From: Candidatus Peregrinibacteria bacterium
GTDB taxonomy: Bacteria > Patescibacteriota > Gracilibacteria > UBA1369 > JABINC01
Assembly: GCA_030700255.1 (NCBI GenBank)
Contig: JAUYJN010000036.1
Location: 1-63,984 of the forward strand
Length of the DNA stretch: 63,984 nt
Reading direction: 5' to 3'
The notes beneath the pieces were generated by a model. It was not told where the DNA came from and ran no database searches. It saw only the letters and a list, made by a program, of their open reading frames with translations. The translations under genes were made by a program, and so were the position numbers. The stretch's first letter is position 1. Each line of letters opens with the position of its first letter. Shown here piece by piece: positions 10,574 through 20,450 of this stretch.

Positions 10574-13249
10574 ATGTCAGAGCAAAACGAACACAGTGAG
10601 GCCCCTGAAGACAAAGAAATCGACAAGGTAGATGAAGTCGAAACGGCTGGTAATGGTGACAATACAACTAAAGAAGAGGCTACTCTTTTTGATCAATACA
10701 AAAGAAGGCCAATTACAGAAGAAATGTCAGAATCATATCTAACGTACGCAATGAGTGTAATCGTTTCACGTGCACTACCGGATGTAAGGGATGGTTTAAA
10801 ACCGGTTCACAGAAGAATTATGTATTCGATGCATGAGTTAGGATTAAATGCAGGATCTAGATTTAGAAAATCTGCAGCCGTAGTCGGAGATGTACTGGCA
10901 AAATACCATCCGCATGGTGACACGGCAGTATATGATTCAATGGTACGTATGGCTCAAGATTTCGCTATGCGTTACCCACTCATAAATGGTCAAGGTAACT
11001 TCGGTTCGATAGACGGAGATAATGCGGCTGCTATGCGTTACACGGAGGCTAAAATGCAAAAAATAAGCGATGATATGCTCGCAGATATAGAGAAGGAAAC
11101 TGTAAATTTTAGTGCAAATTATGATTCGACAAGGACTGAGCCAAACGTACTACCTGCCAGAGTACCTCAACTACTCTTGAACGGAACTATGGGTATCGCA
11201 GTTGGTATGGCTACTAACATACCACCTCACAATTTAACTGAAATCATCGATGGGGTTGTACATCTGGCAAAAAACGAAGATGCTACTATAGATGACCTAA
11301 TGGAATTAATAAAAGGACCTGACTTTCCAACTTATGGTTCTATTTATGATGCGGAAGCAATCAAAACTATGTACGCAACAGGTCGTGGAGGAATTATGGT
11401 AAGGGCTGAAGCGGAGATAGAGGAGGCGAAAAATGGTAAATTTCAAATAATAATAACTGAAATACCATACCAAGTTAACAAATCAACACTTGTAACTAAA
11501 ATTGCTGATCTTGTAAGGGATAAGAAGATTTCCGGGATTAGTGATTTACGAGATGAATCAAACAGAGAAGGTATTAGAGTGGTTATAGAACTAAAAAAAG
11601 AGGCATATCCTAAGAAAATATTGAACCAGCTTTTCAAGTACACTCAAATGCAAACATCGTTCAACATGAACATGATTGCTCTTGTAGATGGGCTACAACC
11701 AAGACTTCTTAATCTAAAACAAGTACTTGAATATTTTATTCTTCATAGAAAAGAGGTTATCGTCAGAAGAACTACGTATGACTTAAGAATAGCTAAAGCG
11801 AGAGCTCATATATTAGAAGGACTAAAAATTGCTCTGGACAATATAGACAAAGTTATCGAAACTATAAGAAAGTCAGAGACAAAAGATGAGGCTGGGACTG
11901 CATTGATGAATAAATTCGGCCTAACTGAACTACAAGCAAAGGCAATCCTTGAAATGAGGTTGCAAACACTCGCTGGTCTTGAAAGAAAGAAGATCGAAGA
12001 TGAACTTGCAGAGAAGCTAGCATTAATAGCGGAGCTTGAAGGGATTTTGGCTGACCCTGAAAAAGTTAAAACAATCATGATTGAGGAATTAGAAGAAATG
12101 AAAACAAAATATGGAGATGCTAGAAGAACTCGAGTATTTGAACATGCACTAGGTAAATTTTCTAGCAAACAACTTATTCCAAATGAACCTATGGTTGTCA
12201 TCCTAACCCGTGAAAACTACATTAAGCGAGTAAGCCCAAGCAGCTTCAAGCAACAAAGACGTGGAGGAAAGGGTATTATAGGCGGAACTACCAAAGAGGA
12301 GGATGAAATAGCACAAATGATAAATGTATATAATCATGATGAAGTACTATATTTCACAAACAAAGGACGTGTTTTCAAGCTTCCGGTATACGAATTACCA
12401 CAAACTTCACGAACAGCAAAGGGACAAGCGATAGTAAACCTACTCCAACTTGGAGAGGATGAAAAAATCACTGCAATGCTTAACGCAAAAGAAGATTTGG
12501 CCGGTAAATATTTATTCATGGCAACGATCAATGGAACAGTTAAGAAAACACCCGTTGAAGATTTCGCTAATATCAGAAAAACCGGGTTAATAGCAATAAA
12601 ACTACGAGAAGATGATTCACTTGAATGGGTAAAACAAACAAACGGTAAAGATAAGATCATCCTCGTAACCAAAGAAGGTAAATCAATCCAATTTGAAGAA
12701 GAGGATGTAAGATCTATGGGTAGACCATCGCAAGGGGTTCGCGGTATGAAACTCAAAGGTGATGATCGTATTGTTGAAATGGATGTAATAAAGCCGGACA
12801 CCAAAACGGAGCTGATAGTAATAACTGAAAATGGACTTGGTAAATGTACCGATCTAACTAATTACCGCCTACAAGGTAGAGGTGGTACCGGAGTAAAAAC
12901 AGCAAGTTTAACTGCGAAAACAGGTAAGATCGTAGGTGCGAAAATTATATACGAAGGACTTAACGGAGACGTGATTGTGATTTCCAAGAAAGGACAAGTA
13001 ATCAGAATGCCTATTGAAGATATCCCTTCAAGGGGGCGAGCTACACAAGGTGTATACTTGATGCGAGTAAATGCTGGGGATCATGTGGCATCTATATCAC
13101 TAATACCATATATCAAACCTGAAGATGGCGAAGAAGATGAAGGCGGAAGTGATGATGATATTGATACGAGTGGGGTAGAAGGTATAGAATCTGAGAATAA
13201 AGAAGATGTATCAAAAGAGAAGGACAGCGTTCAAGAGGCGTTATTGTAA
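10574..13249 (+). CDS. gyrA: DNA gyrase subunit A
   Basis: The DNA-cleaving and wrapping subunit of gyrase, 891 residues. The breakage-reunion domain has [17 protein letters not shown], the quinolone-resistance region [12 protein letters not shown], and the active-site Tyr in AAMRYTEAK near residue 156. At the position equivalent to E. coli Ser83 there is Thr, while the Asp87 equivalent is kept. The C-terminal beta-pinwheel carries a clear GyrA box (QRRGGKG near residue 562), which marks gyrase rather than topoisomerase IV. The first 38 residues and the last 45 are acidic, low-complexity extensions, longer than usual. The gene starts without a Shine-Dalgarno sequence (TAAAAATAGCTT before ATG). 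The TSP3 gene follows 21 bases later and is probably co-transcribed. Confidence 0.97.
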   Translation: MSEQNEHSEAPEDKEIDKVDEVETAGNGDNTTKEEATLFDQYKRRPITEEMSESYLTYAMSVIVSRALPDVRDGLKPVHRRIMYSMHELGLNAGSRFRKSAAVVGDVLAKYHPHGDTAVYDSMVRMAQDFAMRYPLINGQGNFGSIDGDNAAAMRYTEAKMQKISDDMLADIEKETVNFSANYDSTRTEPNVLPARVPQLLLNGTMGIAVGMATNIPPHNLTEIIDGVVHLAKNEDATIDDLMELIKGPDFPTYGSIYDAEAIKTMYATGRGGIMVRAEAEIEEAKNGKFQIIITEIPYQVNKSTLVTKIADLVRDKKISGISDLRDESNREGIRVVIELKKEAYPKKILNQLFKYTQMQTSFNMNMIALVDGLQPRLLNLKQVLEYFILHRKEVIVRRTTYDLRIAKARAHILEGLKIALDNIDKVIETIRKSETKDEAGTALMNKFGLTELQAKAILEMRLQTLAGLERKKIEDELAEKLALIAELEGILADPEKVKTIMIEELEEMKTKYGDARRTRVFEHALGKFSSKQLIPNEPMVVILTRENYIKRVSPSSFKQQRRGGKGIIGGTTKEEDEIAQMINVYNHDEVLYFTNKGRVFKLPVYELPQTSRTAKGQAIVNLLQLGEDEKITAMLNAKEDLAGKYLFMATINGTVKKTPVEDFANIRKTGLIAIKLREDDSLEWVKQTNGKDKIILVTKEGKSIQFEEEDVRSMGRPSQGVRGMKLKGDDRIVEMDVIKPDTKTELIVITENGLGKCTDLTNYRLQGRGGTGVKTASLTAKTGKIVGAKIIYEGLNGDVIVISKKGQVIRMPIEDIPSRGRATQGVYLMRVNAGDHVASISLIPYIKPEDGEEDEGGSDDDIDTSGVEGIESENKEDVSKEKDSVQEALL

Positions 13250-13270
13250 AGCCTATCAATAAACTTAGTC

Positions 13271-14815
13271 ATGAAAAAATGGAAATACATTGCAGGTATT
13301 GCCATAGTGCTGATGCCATACATGGCATTTGCAGCTTCAGATGGAGATTTAAGCCTTACTCAAAGTGATGTTTATCTTTCGAACCCTAAACCGGTAAACT
13401 CAAATTCAGTTAGAGTGTATGCAACTATACATAACGCAGGAACCAAAGACACGCTTGGATCTGTTCGTTTTTACGAAGATGCATCACAAAAACAAATAGG
13501 TACTGACCAACCGGTTTCACTTATACCTACGCGTGCGGATGATGTATTTGTAGACTGGAATCCAAGTTATGGCACACACACAATAAAAGTTGAAATAATA
13601 CCATGGACCCCTGAGATAGATGATCCAAGTAATAACATCGTAAGTTTCACAGTTTTCGTAGATCAAGATACTGACAATGATGGTATTGGTAATTCAAACG
13701 ACATAGATGATGACAATGATGGGATAGCTGATAGCAATGACTTATTTCCTTTAAATAAAAGTGAATGGGCCGATGCCGATGGAGACGGCGTAGGTGACAA
13801 TGCTGACCCCGATGATGACAATGATGACGTTCCAGACTCAGAAGATGTCTTCCCTTTTGACCCAACTGAAACCTCAGATTTTGATAATGACGGTATTGGC
13901 GATAATGCTGACCCCGATGATGATAATGATGGAATCAATGATACTCTGGAAGACATCAATCAAAATGGTCTAGTTGACACCAATGAGACCGATCCATTAA
14001 ATCCTGATTCAGACGGTGATTCTGTAAATGATGGCGATGATGCCTTCCCGCTAGATCCATCAGAAACAAATGATTTTGACAATGACGGTATTGGTGATAA
14101 TGCAGACCAAGACGATGATAACGATGGTATACCGGATACAGAAGATACGAATTCAAATAATCAAGGACCAATAATTTCAGTTGGCGATACAAGTAGATCG
14201 GTTGACGTAAATAACACCCTTAATATTGATACTACCGAATCTATAGATTTGGATGGGGAAATAGTAAATACAATAATAGTAATCGAAAAGATTGGAATTC
14301 CTGCGGCATCAACGTCAAATAAAAACAATAACAGTTCAAGCAATAATACGTCAGACTCCAATGATAATGGAACCATTAATATAAGTAGTATAGATGATAT
14401 TATTGAACAATATTTTGGTGGTAGAGGGGAGATTATTCAATTAGATAATAACAATTCAAATCTCAATTTCTCTTCAGAAGATAGCATTGTAAAACTATAC
14501 TCATATATAGGGGATAATTTTCAAGCGAATTTCGAAGAACCTGGCACTTACAAAATCACCGTGATAGCACAAGATGACAAGAATGAAACAAGAAGCAAAG
14601 AGATCTTAGTGAAAGTAAGAGATTATAATAGAATATTTAGAATACTACTTATAATTGGAGGAGTTTTGCTTGCAATTCTCATGTCACTTAAGTATATTCT
14701 ACTGGCAAAAAAACGAGGTAAACACGAGGAAGATAGCGACAATAAGCCGAAAATAGCGATTTTACACGCTAAAAAGAAGACGAAGAAAGTGCAATCCAAA
14801 TCAAGAAAATCTTAA
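13271..14815 (+). CDS. Secreted CARDB/thrombospondin type-3 repeat protein with C-terminal membrane anchor
   Basis: A 514-residue surface protein. It has a signal peptide (MKKWKYIAGIAIVLMPYMAFA), then a CARDB-like beta domain (residues about 25-130, with NPKPVNSNSVRVYATIHNAG). About 150 residues of calcium-binding TSP3 repeats follow (DxDNDGIGDNxDxDDDNDG, residues about 135-290), then a Ser/Asn-rich linker and an Ig/PKD-like strand region (GTYKITVIAQDD). A transmembrane helix (residues about 457-478) and a basic Lys-rich cytoplasmic tail close it. The order (signal, CARDB, TSP3, PKD-like, TM, KR tail) looks like a stalk fixed by its C-terminus. The role is unknown. It lies between gyrA and rpmE on the same strand with 21- and 8-base gaps. 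Confidence 0.8.
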   Translation: MKKWKYIAGIAIVLMPYMAFAASDGDLSLTQSDVYLSNPKPVNSNSVRVYATIHNAGTKDTLGSVRFYEDASQKQIGTDQPVSLIPTRADDVFVDWNPSYGTHTIKVEIIPWTPEIDDPSNNIVSFTVFVDQDTDNDGIGNSNDIDDDNDGIADSNDLFPLNKSEWADADGDGVGDNADPDDDNDDVPDSEDVFPFDPTETSDFDNDGIGDNADPDDDNDGINDTLEDINQNGLVDTNETDPLNPDSDGDSVNDGDDAFPLDPSETNDFDNDGIGDNADQDDDNDGIPDTEDTNSNNQGPIISVGDTSRSVDVNNTLNIDTTESIDLDGEIVNTIIVIEKIGIPAASTSNKNNNSSSNNTSDSNDNGTINISSIDDIIEQYFGGRGEIIQLDNNNSNLNFSSEDSIVKLYSYIGDNFQANFEEPGTYKITVIAQDDKNETRSKEILVKVRDYNRIFRILLIIGGVLLAILMSLKYILLAKKRGKHEEDSDNKPKIAILHAKKKTKKVQSKSRKS

Positions 14816-14823
14816 AAATTTAT

Positions 14824-15165
14824 ATGAAAACCGGCATCCATCCAAATTACCATACAGATACTGTTATCACATGTTCATGTGGTCAAAAGTATCATGCTGG
14901 ATCAATTTTAAAAGAAATGAAAATCGAAGTATGCAGCGCATGCCATCCTTTTTATACAGGTAGACAAGATCATCTTATTGATAGAACCGGGCGTGTAGAC
15001 AAGTTCAAGGCTAAAATGGATAAAGCAAAAGAATTTCAAGAAAAAAATGCTCCTAAAGTAGAAGTAGATGAGGATGAGGATGAGCAAGGTACAATTGAAG
15101 AAGATGTAATTGAAGAAGATGTAATTGAAGAAGATATAGCTAAAGAAGAGACTACTGAAGCGTAA
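14824..15165 (+). CDS. rpmE: Ribosomal protein bL31 with acidic C-terminal extension
   Basis: This is large-subunit protein L31. Residues 1-75 carry the family pattern MKTGIHPNYHTDTVITCSCG, then CSACHPFYTG (the zinc-binding four-Cys type) and the basic RVDKFKAKM. Usual L31 is 65-85 residues. This protein has 113 because of a Glu/Asp-rich tail of about 35 residues in which EEDVI/EEDIA is repeated three times from an 18-base DNA unit. The tail could be expanded by slippage and its function is unknown. The gene follows the TSP3 gene by 8 bases. No Shine-Dalgarno sequence is seen. Confidence 0.93.
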   Translation: MKTGIHPNYHTDTVITCSCGQKYHAGSILKEMKIEVCSACHPFYTGRQDHLIDRTGRVDKFKAKMDKAKEFQEKNAPKVEVDEDEDEQGTIEEDVIEEDVIEEDIAKEETTEA

Positions 15166-15258
15166 GACATGATGTAGACTTAATACAAGCTTAATATTGC
15201 TTTTTTTTAGGAGTGCGCTACGTTGATTGAGCTCATTCTTATTTTTGAATATACGCAT

Positions 15259-16371
15259 ATGGGAAATACATTTGGTGAAATATTTAGATTAACTACATGG
15301 GGAGAATCTCATGGTGAGGCTTTGGGTTGTGTACTTGATGGCTGCCCGGCAGGATTAAAAATAACTAAAGAAGAAATTCAGCAAGAACTTGATAGACGTA
15401 AACCAAAATTCAAGAATCCATCTTCCACAAAAAGAAAAGAAGAAGATAAAGTTGAAATTTTATCTGGAATTTTCGAAGGAGTAACCACTGGAGCGCCGAT
15501 ATCAATGATTATACGAAACACAGATCAAATATCACAAGACTATAATAATATTAAAGATATCTATAGACCGGGGCATGCTGACCTAGCATATGAAATAAAA
15601 TATGGGATTAGAGACTATCGTGGGGGTGGACGAAGTTCAGGCCGTGAAACGGCTTGCAGAGTAATGGGAGGAATAATCGCAAAAAAACTATTACATACGG
15701 TCAATAAAACGGAAATATATGCATATGCAAAAAAAGTCGGACCATTTGAAATCCCATCATTTATGAAATGGGCCCCTCACCTATCCTTAAAAGAAATTAG
15801 TAAAAACAATATAGGCTGTCCGGATGCCAAAATCGCAAAAGAAATGGAAGAATATATAATCCAAAAAAAAGAAATTGGAGATAGTGTCGGAGGTATAGTC
15901 GAAATACTTATAAAAAATCCGCCAATAGGCCTTGGAGAGCCTTGTTTTGATAAGTTGCATGCGGATCTTGGAAAGGCATTGTTATCAATAGGCACTGTAA
16001 AAGCTTTTGAAATAGGTGCCGGATTCGATGTTGCTGAGATGGATGGTTCAGAAAGTAATGACACATATACAAATGCTAAAAATCCAAAACAAGGTGTGAA
16101 ATTAAGTAAAAATCATTCGGGTGGAATACAAGGAGGCATATCAATAGGACCTGACATAATCATGCGAGTAGCTGTAAAACCACCTTCAAGTATAAATAAA
16201 GAACAAGTAACAATTAACAAAAAAGGCGAATCTACTAAAATCAAAATAGAAGGACGTCATGATGCTTGCATAATACCAAGATTTATTCCTGTAGCTGAAG
16301 GTATGGTAGCGCTAACTCTTGCAGATCACTTGCTCCGTAATCAGTGCAACCAAGTACTCAAGAAATGTTAA
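15259..16371 (+). CDS. aroC: Chorismate synthase
   Basis: This enzyme makes chorismate from EPSP, the last step of the shikimate pathway, and uses reduced FMN. I start at the ATG at 15259 (MGNTFGEIFRLTTWGESHG); a longer frame from 15223 adds 12 residues unlike the family. Family motifs seen are GESHGEALGCVLDGCPAG, RPGHADLAYEIKYGIRDYRGGGRSSGRET, GGIQGGISIG, and GRHDACIIPRFIPVAEGMVA. The length of 370 residues is typical. It is the only shikimate gene in this window. It overlaps the convergent hypothetical gene by 4 bases. Confidence 0.96.
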   Translation: MGNTFGEIFRLTTWGESHGEALGCVLDGCPAGLKITKEEIQQELDRRKPKFKNPSSTKRKEEDKVEILSGIFEGVTTGAPISMIIRNTDQISQDYNNIKDIYRPGHADLAYEIKYGIRDYRGGGRSSGRETACRVMGGIIAKKLLHTVNKTEIYAYAKKVGPFEIPSFMKWAPHLSLKEISKNNIGCPDAKIAKEMEEYIIQKKEIGDSVGGIVEILIKNPPIGLGEPCFDKLHADLGKALLSIGTVKAFEIGAGFDVAEMDGSESNDTYTNAKNPKQGVKLSKNHSGGIQGGISIGPDIIMRVAVKPPSSINKEQVTINKKGESTKIKIEGRHDACIIPRFIPVAEGMVALTLADHLLRNQCNQVLKKC

Positions 16372-17270
16372 CGACGCACTGGAGTGGAGAAATCAGGTAC
16401 GAATGGTAAATTACTATCGGTCGCAGTTCTTTGCTCCGGCCACGATTTTCGAATCGTCATTTTTGCTTCTGATTTTTTCTCATTTTTTGGATCAACAGAT
16501 ATAACCTTAGCTTCAGAATCTATAAATTCAAAGGAAGCCAAGGCCACATTCTCAATACTATTTATAAGTGGAGCTAAATCTGGAATGTTTTTATATTCGA
16601 ACAATAAAGCTTTCATATCTTCACTCAATTCACTATTACGCAGAAGCCCTGCAATTGGATAAGTAATATTATTTTGTAAAAGATAACGAACCAAACCTAC
16701 AGAGACTTCCAACGTCTGCGTTGAATGATTGTCCTTTTCAAAATCATGAGCTTCTTCAATAAAATGACAAATCGAACGTGAACGCTCAAGTCGTGTTTTA
16801 TACCTGCTATCAGGGAATATAATGTCATCTACGAAAGCCTGAATTCGTTTTGAATCTTTAGTTGGCTCTTCTTTGATCAATGAAAGTACAGTTTGAGTAA
16901 TAGAAGAAACATCTGCACTTGTTAAATCTTTTTTAAAAATTGTACGACAAATTCTCTTCAAATAAACACGTGCATTTGGCCCTCGACGCAAAGTAAGCAT
17001 ATCCTTAATATACTTTTTCATAGTAAAGTCATCTATATGCTGAGTAGCAAGAATGTTATTTATATTCAAAATAATGCCATCATAGTTTGGATTATCCGAT
17101 TCTATAGCAAGCTCTTCACCTACATATTTTTCATCATACCATGATATTTTTTGCTGAGATTGATCCGCATTCAAAGTATTTACGAGCCAAAGAGCCGGAG
17201 CCTTACCAAAAGTCCCTGCAAGACCTAAAATAAGAGTCAAAACGAATAATTTACGTATTGGATATTTCAT
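16368..17270 (-). CDS. Hypothetical exported or membrane-anchored helical protein
   Basis: A 300-residue protein I do not recognise. I start it at 17270, where the ATG gives MKYPIRKLFVLTLILGLAGTFGKAPA, a clear signal peptide or N-terminal anchor; an upstream in-frame ATG at 17288 is also possible. The rest is charged and mainly helical, with no Cys-rich motif and a Pro-rich end (VPDFSTPVRR). It has its own promoter (17292-17321) and runs into the 3' end of aroC. The function is unknown. Confidence 0.7.
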   Translation of the reverse strand: MKYPIRKLFVLTLILGLAGTFGKAPALWLVNTLNADQSQQKISWYDEKYVGEELAIESDNPNYDGIILNINNILATQHIDDFTMKKYIKDMLTLRRGPNARVYLKRICRTIFKKDLTSADVSSITQTVLSLIKEEPTKDSKRIQAFVDDIIFPDSRYKTRLERSRSICHFIEEAHDFEKDNHSTQTLEVSVGLVRYLLQNNITYPIAGLLRNSELSEDMKALLFEYKNIPDLAPLINSIENVALASFEFIDSEAKVISVDPKNEKKSEAKMTIRKSWPEQRTATDSNLPFVPDFSTPVRR

Positions 17271-17291
17271 GTTTATTTTAATCATCATTGC

Positions 17292-17321
17292 ATTATATCA
17301 TATATATTCATATTTTGTAAA
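17292..17321 (-). promoter_or_regulatory. Promoter of the hypothetical exported protein
   Basis: On the minus strand there is a TTTACA -35 box (17316-17321), 18 bases of spacer and a TATAAT consensus -10 box (17292-17297). The start of transcription near 17285 leaves a short leader of about 15 bases. Confidence 0.6.
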
Positions 17322-17365
17322 ATATATATATTGACAAAACCATGTATTCCCTCCAAAATTACATA

Positions 17366-17395
17366 TTGTAAATCGTAAAACGCTTGAATTATACA
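17366..17395 (+). promoter_or_regulatory. Candidate promoter of the liv-gsh operon with an overlapping inverted repeat
   Basis: A TTGTAA -35-like box (17366-17371), 18 bases of spacer, then TATACA (17390-17395). The -10 box sits inside an inverted repeat of 5-base arms (GCTTG at 17383-17387 and CAAGC at 17395-17399 or nearby), a plausible operator. A perfect TTGACA at 17331-17336 could be an alternative -35, but the hexamer 17 bases after it (CAAAAT) is weak. Confidence 0.4.
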
Positions 17396-17475
17396 AGCCA
17401 ATTACTTTAGAATATGGCACCGAGATTTAATTTATAAAAAAATAATTTAAGATAAATTTTCTAACCAAAAAAACT

Positions 17476-18606
17476 ATGAAAAAAATCCTTTTAAGTTTAT
17501 TTACAATCCTAATCGCAGGATTTGTATTGACTGCATGCAATCTGGAAGTTCTGGAAGAAGGCCTACCTACGGCAAGCGGACCACAAACTATAAAAATTGG
17601 ATTCTTAGGGCCACTAATCGGAGATGTATCATGGCTTGGAGAAACTGCTATGAATGGTGTTAAATTAGCTTTTGAAGAAGAATCAAACGATAAATATACA
17701 TTTGAAATGGTAGCAGAAGATGACCAATGTGATCCAAAGCAAGGTATAAATGCATACAATAAACTAAAATCTGATGGAATAACCGCTTTGATAGGGCCCG
17801 AATGCAGCTCAGCATTTCTTGCTATAGCACCTCTCGCAGAGAGAGAGCAAATAGTCGCAATCACACCATCAGCCACAAATGCGGATATTGCTGATGCTGG
17901 AGATTTCATATTTAGAGTTGTCGCATCTGATTCATTTCAAGGCAAGGTCGTCGCACAGGCTATCTTTGATGCAGGATTTAAAAAAGTTGCAATCAACACA
18001 AGAAATGATGCATGGGGACAAGGGCTCACACAAGTATTTACAGAAAGCTTCACAGCACTTGGTGGAGAAGTTGTAACAACAGAAAGCCATGAAGTACTTG
18101 CAACAGACCTTAAAACTCAACTTACTAAAATTAAAAACAGCGAGGCGAAAGCAATATATGTGCCAACATTCGCACCTGAAATGATAGTCATGCTCAAACA
18201 AATGAAAGAACTTGGAATGACTGACTGGAAAGTATTTGGAGGAGACGCCGCTGCAGATGAAAGTGTAGCAACTACAGTTGGTGATATCGCGGAAAATGTA
18301 GTAGTCGCACAAGGTAAAGAAAATAAAGAAGGACTTGGTCAAAAATATGAAGAAACTTATCTGGCAGCATATGGCAAGGAGCCACAAGCATACTCAAAAG
18401 AATCATACGATGCGGCGCGATTACTCGCACAAGCAATCAAAACGGTTGGTACTGATTCAGCTGGTATCAGAGATTATCTATATGCAGTTCAAGGTTACCA
18501 AGGCGCTTCTGGAACTATTTCATTTGATGCAAAAGGTGAAATGACAGAAAAAGAAGTTGGACTTTATACTTTCAGAGACAATAAATTAGTAGATTACGTT
18601 AAGTAA
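17476..18606 (+). CDS. livK: Branched-chain amino acid-type ABC transporter substrate-binding lipoprotein
   Basis: The extracellular binding protein of a Liv-type ABC importer, 376 residues. Signal peptide MKKILLSLFTILIAGFVLTAC ends in a lipobox with lipidated Cys21, so Lgt (56288) should process it. The mature part has the periplasmic-binding-protein-type-I fold: IKIGFLGPLIGDVSWLGE, GVKLAFEE, DDQCDPKQGINAYNKL, ALIGPECSS, and YSKESYDAARLL. The family binds leucine/isoleucine/valine but also other amino acids, amides or urea. The substrate is not certain here, and glutamate or a cysteine source is possible given gshA and gshB downstream. It is the first gene of a run of closely spaced genes. 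Confidence 0.92.
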   Translation: MKKILLSLFTILIAGFVLTACNLEVLEEGLPTASGPQTIKIGFLGPLIGDVSWLGETAMNGVKLAFEEESNDKYTFEMVAEDDQCDPKQGINAYNKLKSDGITALIGPECSSAFLAIAPLAEREQIVAITPSATNADIADAGDFIFRVVASDSFQGKVVAQAIFDAGFKKVAINTRNDAWGQGLTQVFTESFTALGGEVVTTESHEVLATDLKTQLTKIKNSEAKAIYVPTFAPEMIVMLKQMKELGMTDWKVFGGDAAADESVATTVGDIAENVVVAQGKENKEGLGQKYEETYLAAYGKEPQAYSKESYDAARLLAQAIKTVGTDSAGIRDYLYAVQGYQGASGTISFDAKGEMTEKEVGLYTFRDNKLVDYVK

Positions 18607-18640
18607 AAATACGCAAGGTAAAACAAATCAAAATTTAAGA

Positions 18641-19537
18641 ATGCTAGACATACTCCCACAATTAATCATGAATGGATTAATCGCAGGTGCGATTTATTCC
18701 CTCGCTTCGCTCGGCCTAAATCTAATATTCGGAGTACTGGGATTTGTAAATTTTGCATATGGAGACATGATTATGGTTGGATCATATTTATTTTTCGTAT
18801 TTTTGGTTATGTTAAAGATGCCGTTAGTGGTCTCCGCCCTACTCGCAACAATAAGCTTAATCATAATCGCATTTATCATCGAAAAAATAACATTTAGACC
18901 CGTAAGAGATAAAAATCCTATATCCGCACTAATCATATCTGTTGGTGTTGGATTTGCACTTAGATCAATAATAGAAATGATTTTTAAAGGAAATATGCGA
19001 ATATATACAGACCAAGTACATGAAGGACGCGGCCTAATGCACGGACTTATACGAGTAACAGACAACCAAATTATGATAATAGTAACCAGCATCATCTGTA
19101 TGATTGGGCTTTTTGTATTTTTAAAGAAGACAAAAACAGGCAAGGCAATCCGCGCTGTATCTGACTCAAGGCAAGTATCTGAAATTTTAGGAATAAATAT
19201 AAATAAACATATACTCATAGTATTTGCGCTAAGCGCAATTCTTGCATGCGTCGCCGGTATTTTGCTCGGATATGAAAATTATCTCCAACCGACAAGAGGA
19301 GTTTCTATAGGTATTAAGGCGTTTTCTGCAATCATACTTGGTGGAGTTGGAAGTCTACCCGGCGGACTCATCGGAGGATTTACTATAGGGCTCGCTGAAA
19401 ACATATTACCGGGCCTCGGCCTCGTCAGCACCGGATACAAAGACTCAATTGCATTTTTTATATTAATAATCGTAATGCTCGTCAAGCCACGCGGTATTTT
19501 TGGCATCAGCAAGTCTGAGGACACTCGTAAAGAATAA
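18641..19537 (+). CDS. livH: ABC importer permease LivH type
   Basis: Inner-membrane permease, 298 residues, with about eight hydrophobic segments. Hallmarks of LivH are the N-terminal NGLIAGAIYSLASLGLNLIFG and the C-terminal FSAIILGGVGSLPGGLIGG region (a conserved loop that contacts the ATPase). It pairs with LivM to form the transport channel. It lies 34 bases after livK and 3 bases before livM. Confidence 0.93.
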   Translation: MLDILPQLIMNGLIAGAIYSLASLGLNLIFGVLGFVNFAYGDMIMVGSYLFFVFLVMLKMPLVVSALLATISLIIIAFIIEKITFRPVRDKNPISALIISVGVGFALRSIIEMIFKGNMRIYTDQVHEGRGLMHGLIRVTDNQIMIIVTSIICMIGLFVFLKKTKTGKAIRAVSDSRQVSEILGININKHILIVFALSAILACVAGILLGYENYLQPTRGVSIGIKAFSAIILGGVGSLPGGLIGGFTIGLAENILPGLGLVSTGYKDSIAFFILIIVMLVKPRGIFGISKSEDTRKE

Positions 19538-19540
19538 ACT

Positions 19541-20440
19541 ATGAATTACTATCTCACAGTCATAACGTTTGCAACGATATTCACAATACTTTCACAGAGT
19601 TATAATCTGATATTGGGATATGCTGGGCAATTCCACCTAGGGCACGTTGCATTTTTTGGAATCGGAGCTTATACATTTGGAATTCTAACTGTAAAAGCCG
19701 GATTTCCAATAATTCCTGCTATGGTAGCAGCAGGATTAATAGCTGGGATTTTTGGGGTATTTTTAGGGAAAATAAGCTTACCATTCAAAAGCCACTATCT
19801 GGTTATAGTGACTTATGGCTTCAATGAAATAATCAAATCAATCGAATTAAACTGGTCTGAACTTACAAATGGCGCACTCGGAATACTTGGAGTTCCACGC
19901 CCGGAAATTTTCGGATATACGCTCAACGATTCATTAAGTTTTTTACTATTTGTAATATTAGTGGCAGCTTTGTGCCATTACATAATCTATAGAATAATAA
20001 AATCTCCATATGGACTACTACTCGAAGCTGTGAGAGAAGATGAAATCGCAACAGAAACAATTGGAAGAAACACTGTGCGCACAAAAATTGAAGCGATGAC
20101 AGTCTCGGCAATCTTCGCCGGCGTAGCCGGTGCTTTGTTTGCAATGCAACTCTCAATCGTAGTACCGGAAGATTACGGTCTAAATACAGTGATCTTTGTA
20201 CTTCTCATGCTCCTACTCGGAGGCCGCGGGTCCTTCTGGGGTGGCGGAATCATAGGACCTTTTCTACTCTATATGATATTTGAGCCACTAAGATTCCTAA
20301 ATTTACCGGAATCAATACTCGGCTCACTTAGAATGCTTATATATGCAATATTATTTATATCTATCATGTTATATCGTCCACAAGGGATACTCGGACGAAA
20401 AGCAATTCACTTAAAATGTATAAAAGAGGATCGGACTTAA
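19541..20440 (+). CDS. livM: ABC importer permease LivM type
   Basis: Second permease of the Liv importer, 299 residues, with about eight membrane segments. Family signatures are NLILGYAGQFHLGHVAFFGIGAY near the start and LLLGGRGSFWGGGIIGPF toward the end, plus an ATPase-contact loop (LLLEAVREDEIATETIGRN). It begins 3 bases after livH and ends 10 bases before livG, so the genes are likely translated together. Confidence 0.93.
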   Translation: MNYYLTVITFATIFTILSQSYNLILGYAGQFHLGHVAFFGIGAYTFGILTVKAGFPIIPAMVAAGLIAGIFGVFLGKISLPFKSHYLVIVTYGFNEIIKSIELNWSELTNGALGILGVPRPEIFGYTLNDSLSFLLFVILVAALCHYIIYRIIKSPYGLLLEAVREDEIATETIGRNTVRTKIEAMTVSAIFAGVAGALFAMQLSIVVPEDYGLNTVIFVLLMLLLGGRGSFWGGGIIGPFLLYMIFEPLRFLNLPESILGSLRMLIYAILFISIMLYRPQGILGRKAIHLKCIKEDRT

Positions 20441-20450
20441 CCTTCAACAT

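Noticed and set aside
10574..13249. Reassigned UGA codon (genetic code 25)
   Set aside because: TGA ends ruvC, the TPR gene and HNH copy 2 in sensible positions, and the proteins look complete with standard code.
15187..15208. Terminator-like AAGC...GCTT hairpin with T-run between rpmE and aroC
   Set aside because: The stem has only four base pairs and an 8-base loop; too weak to call despite eight Ts.
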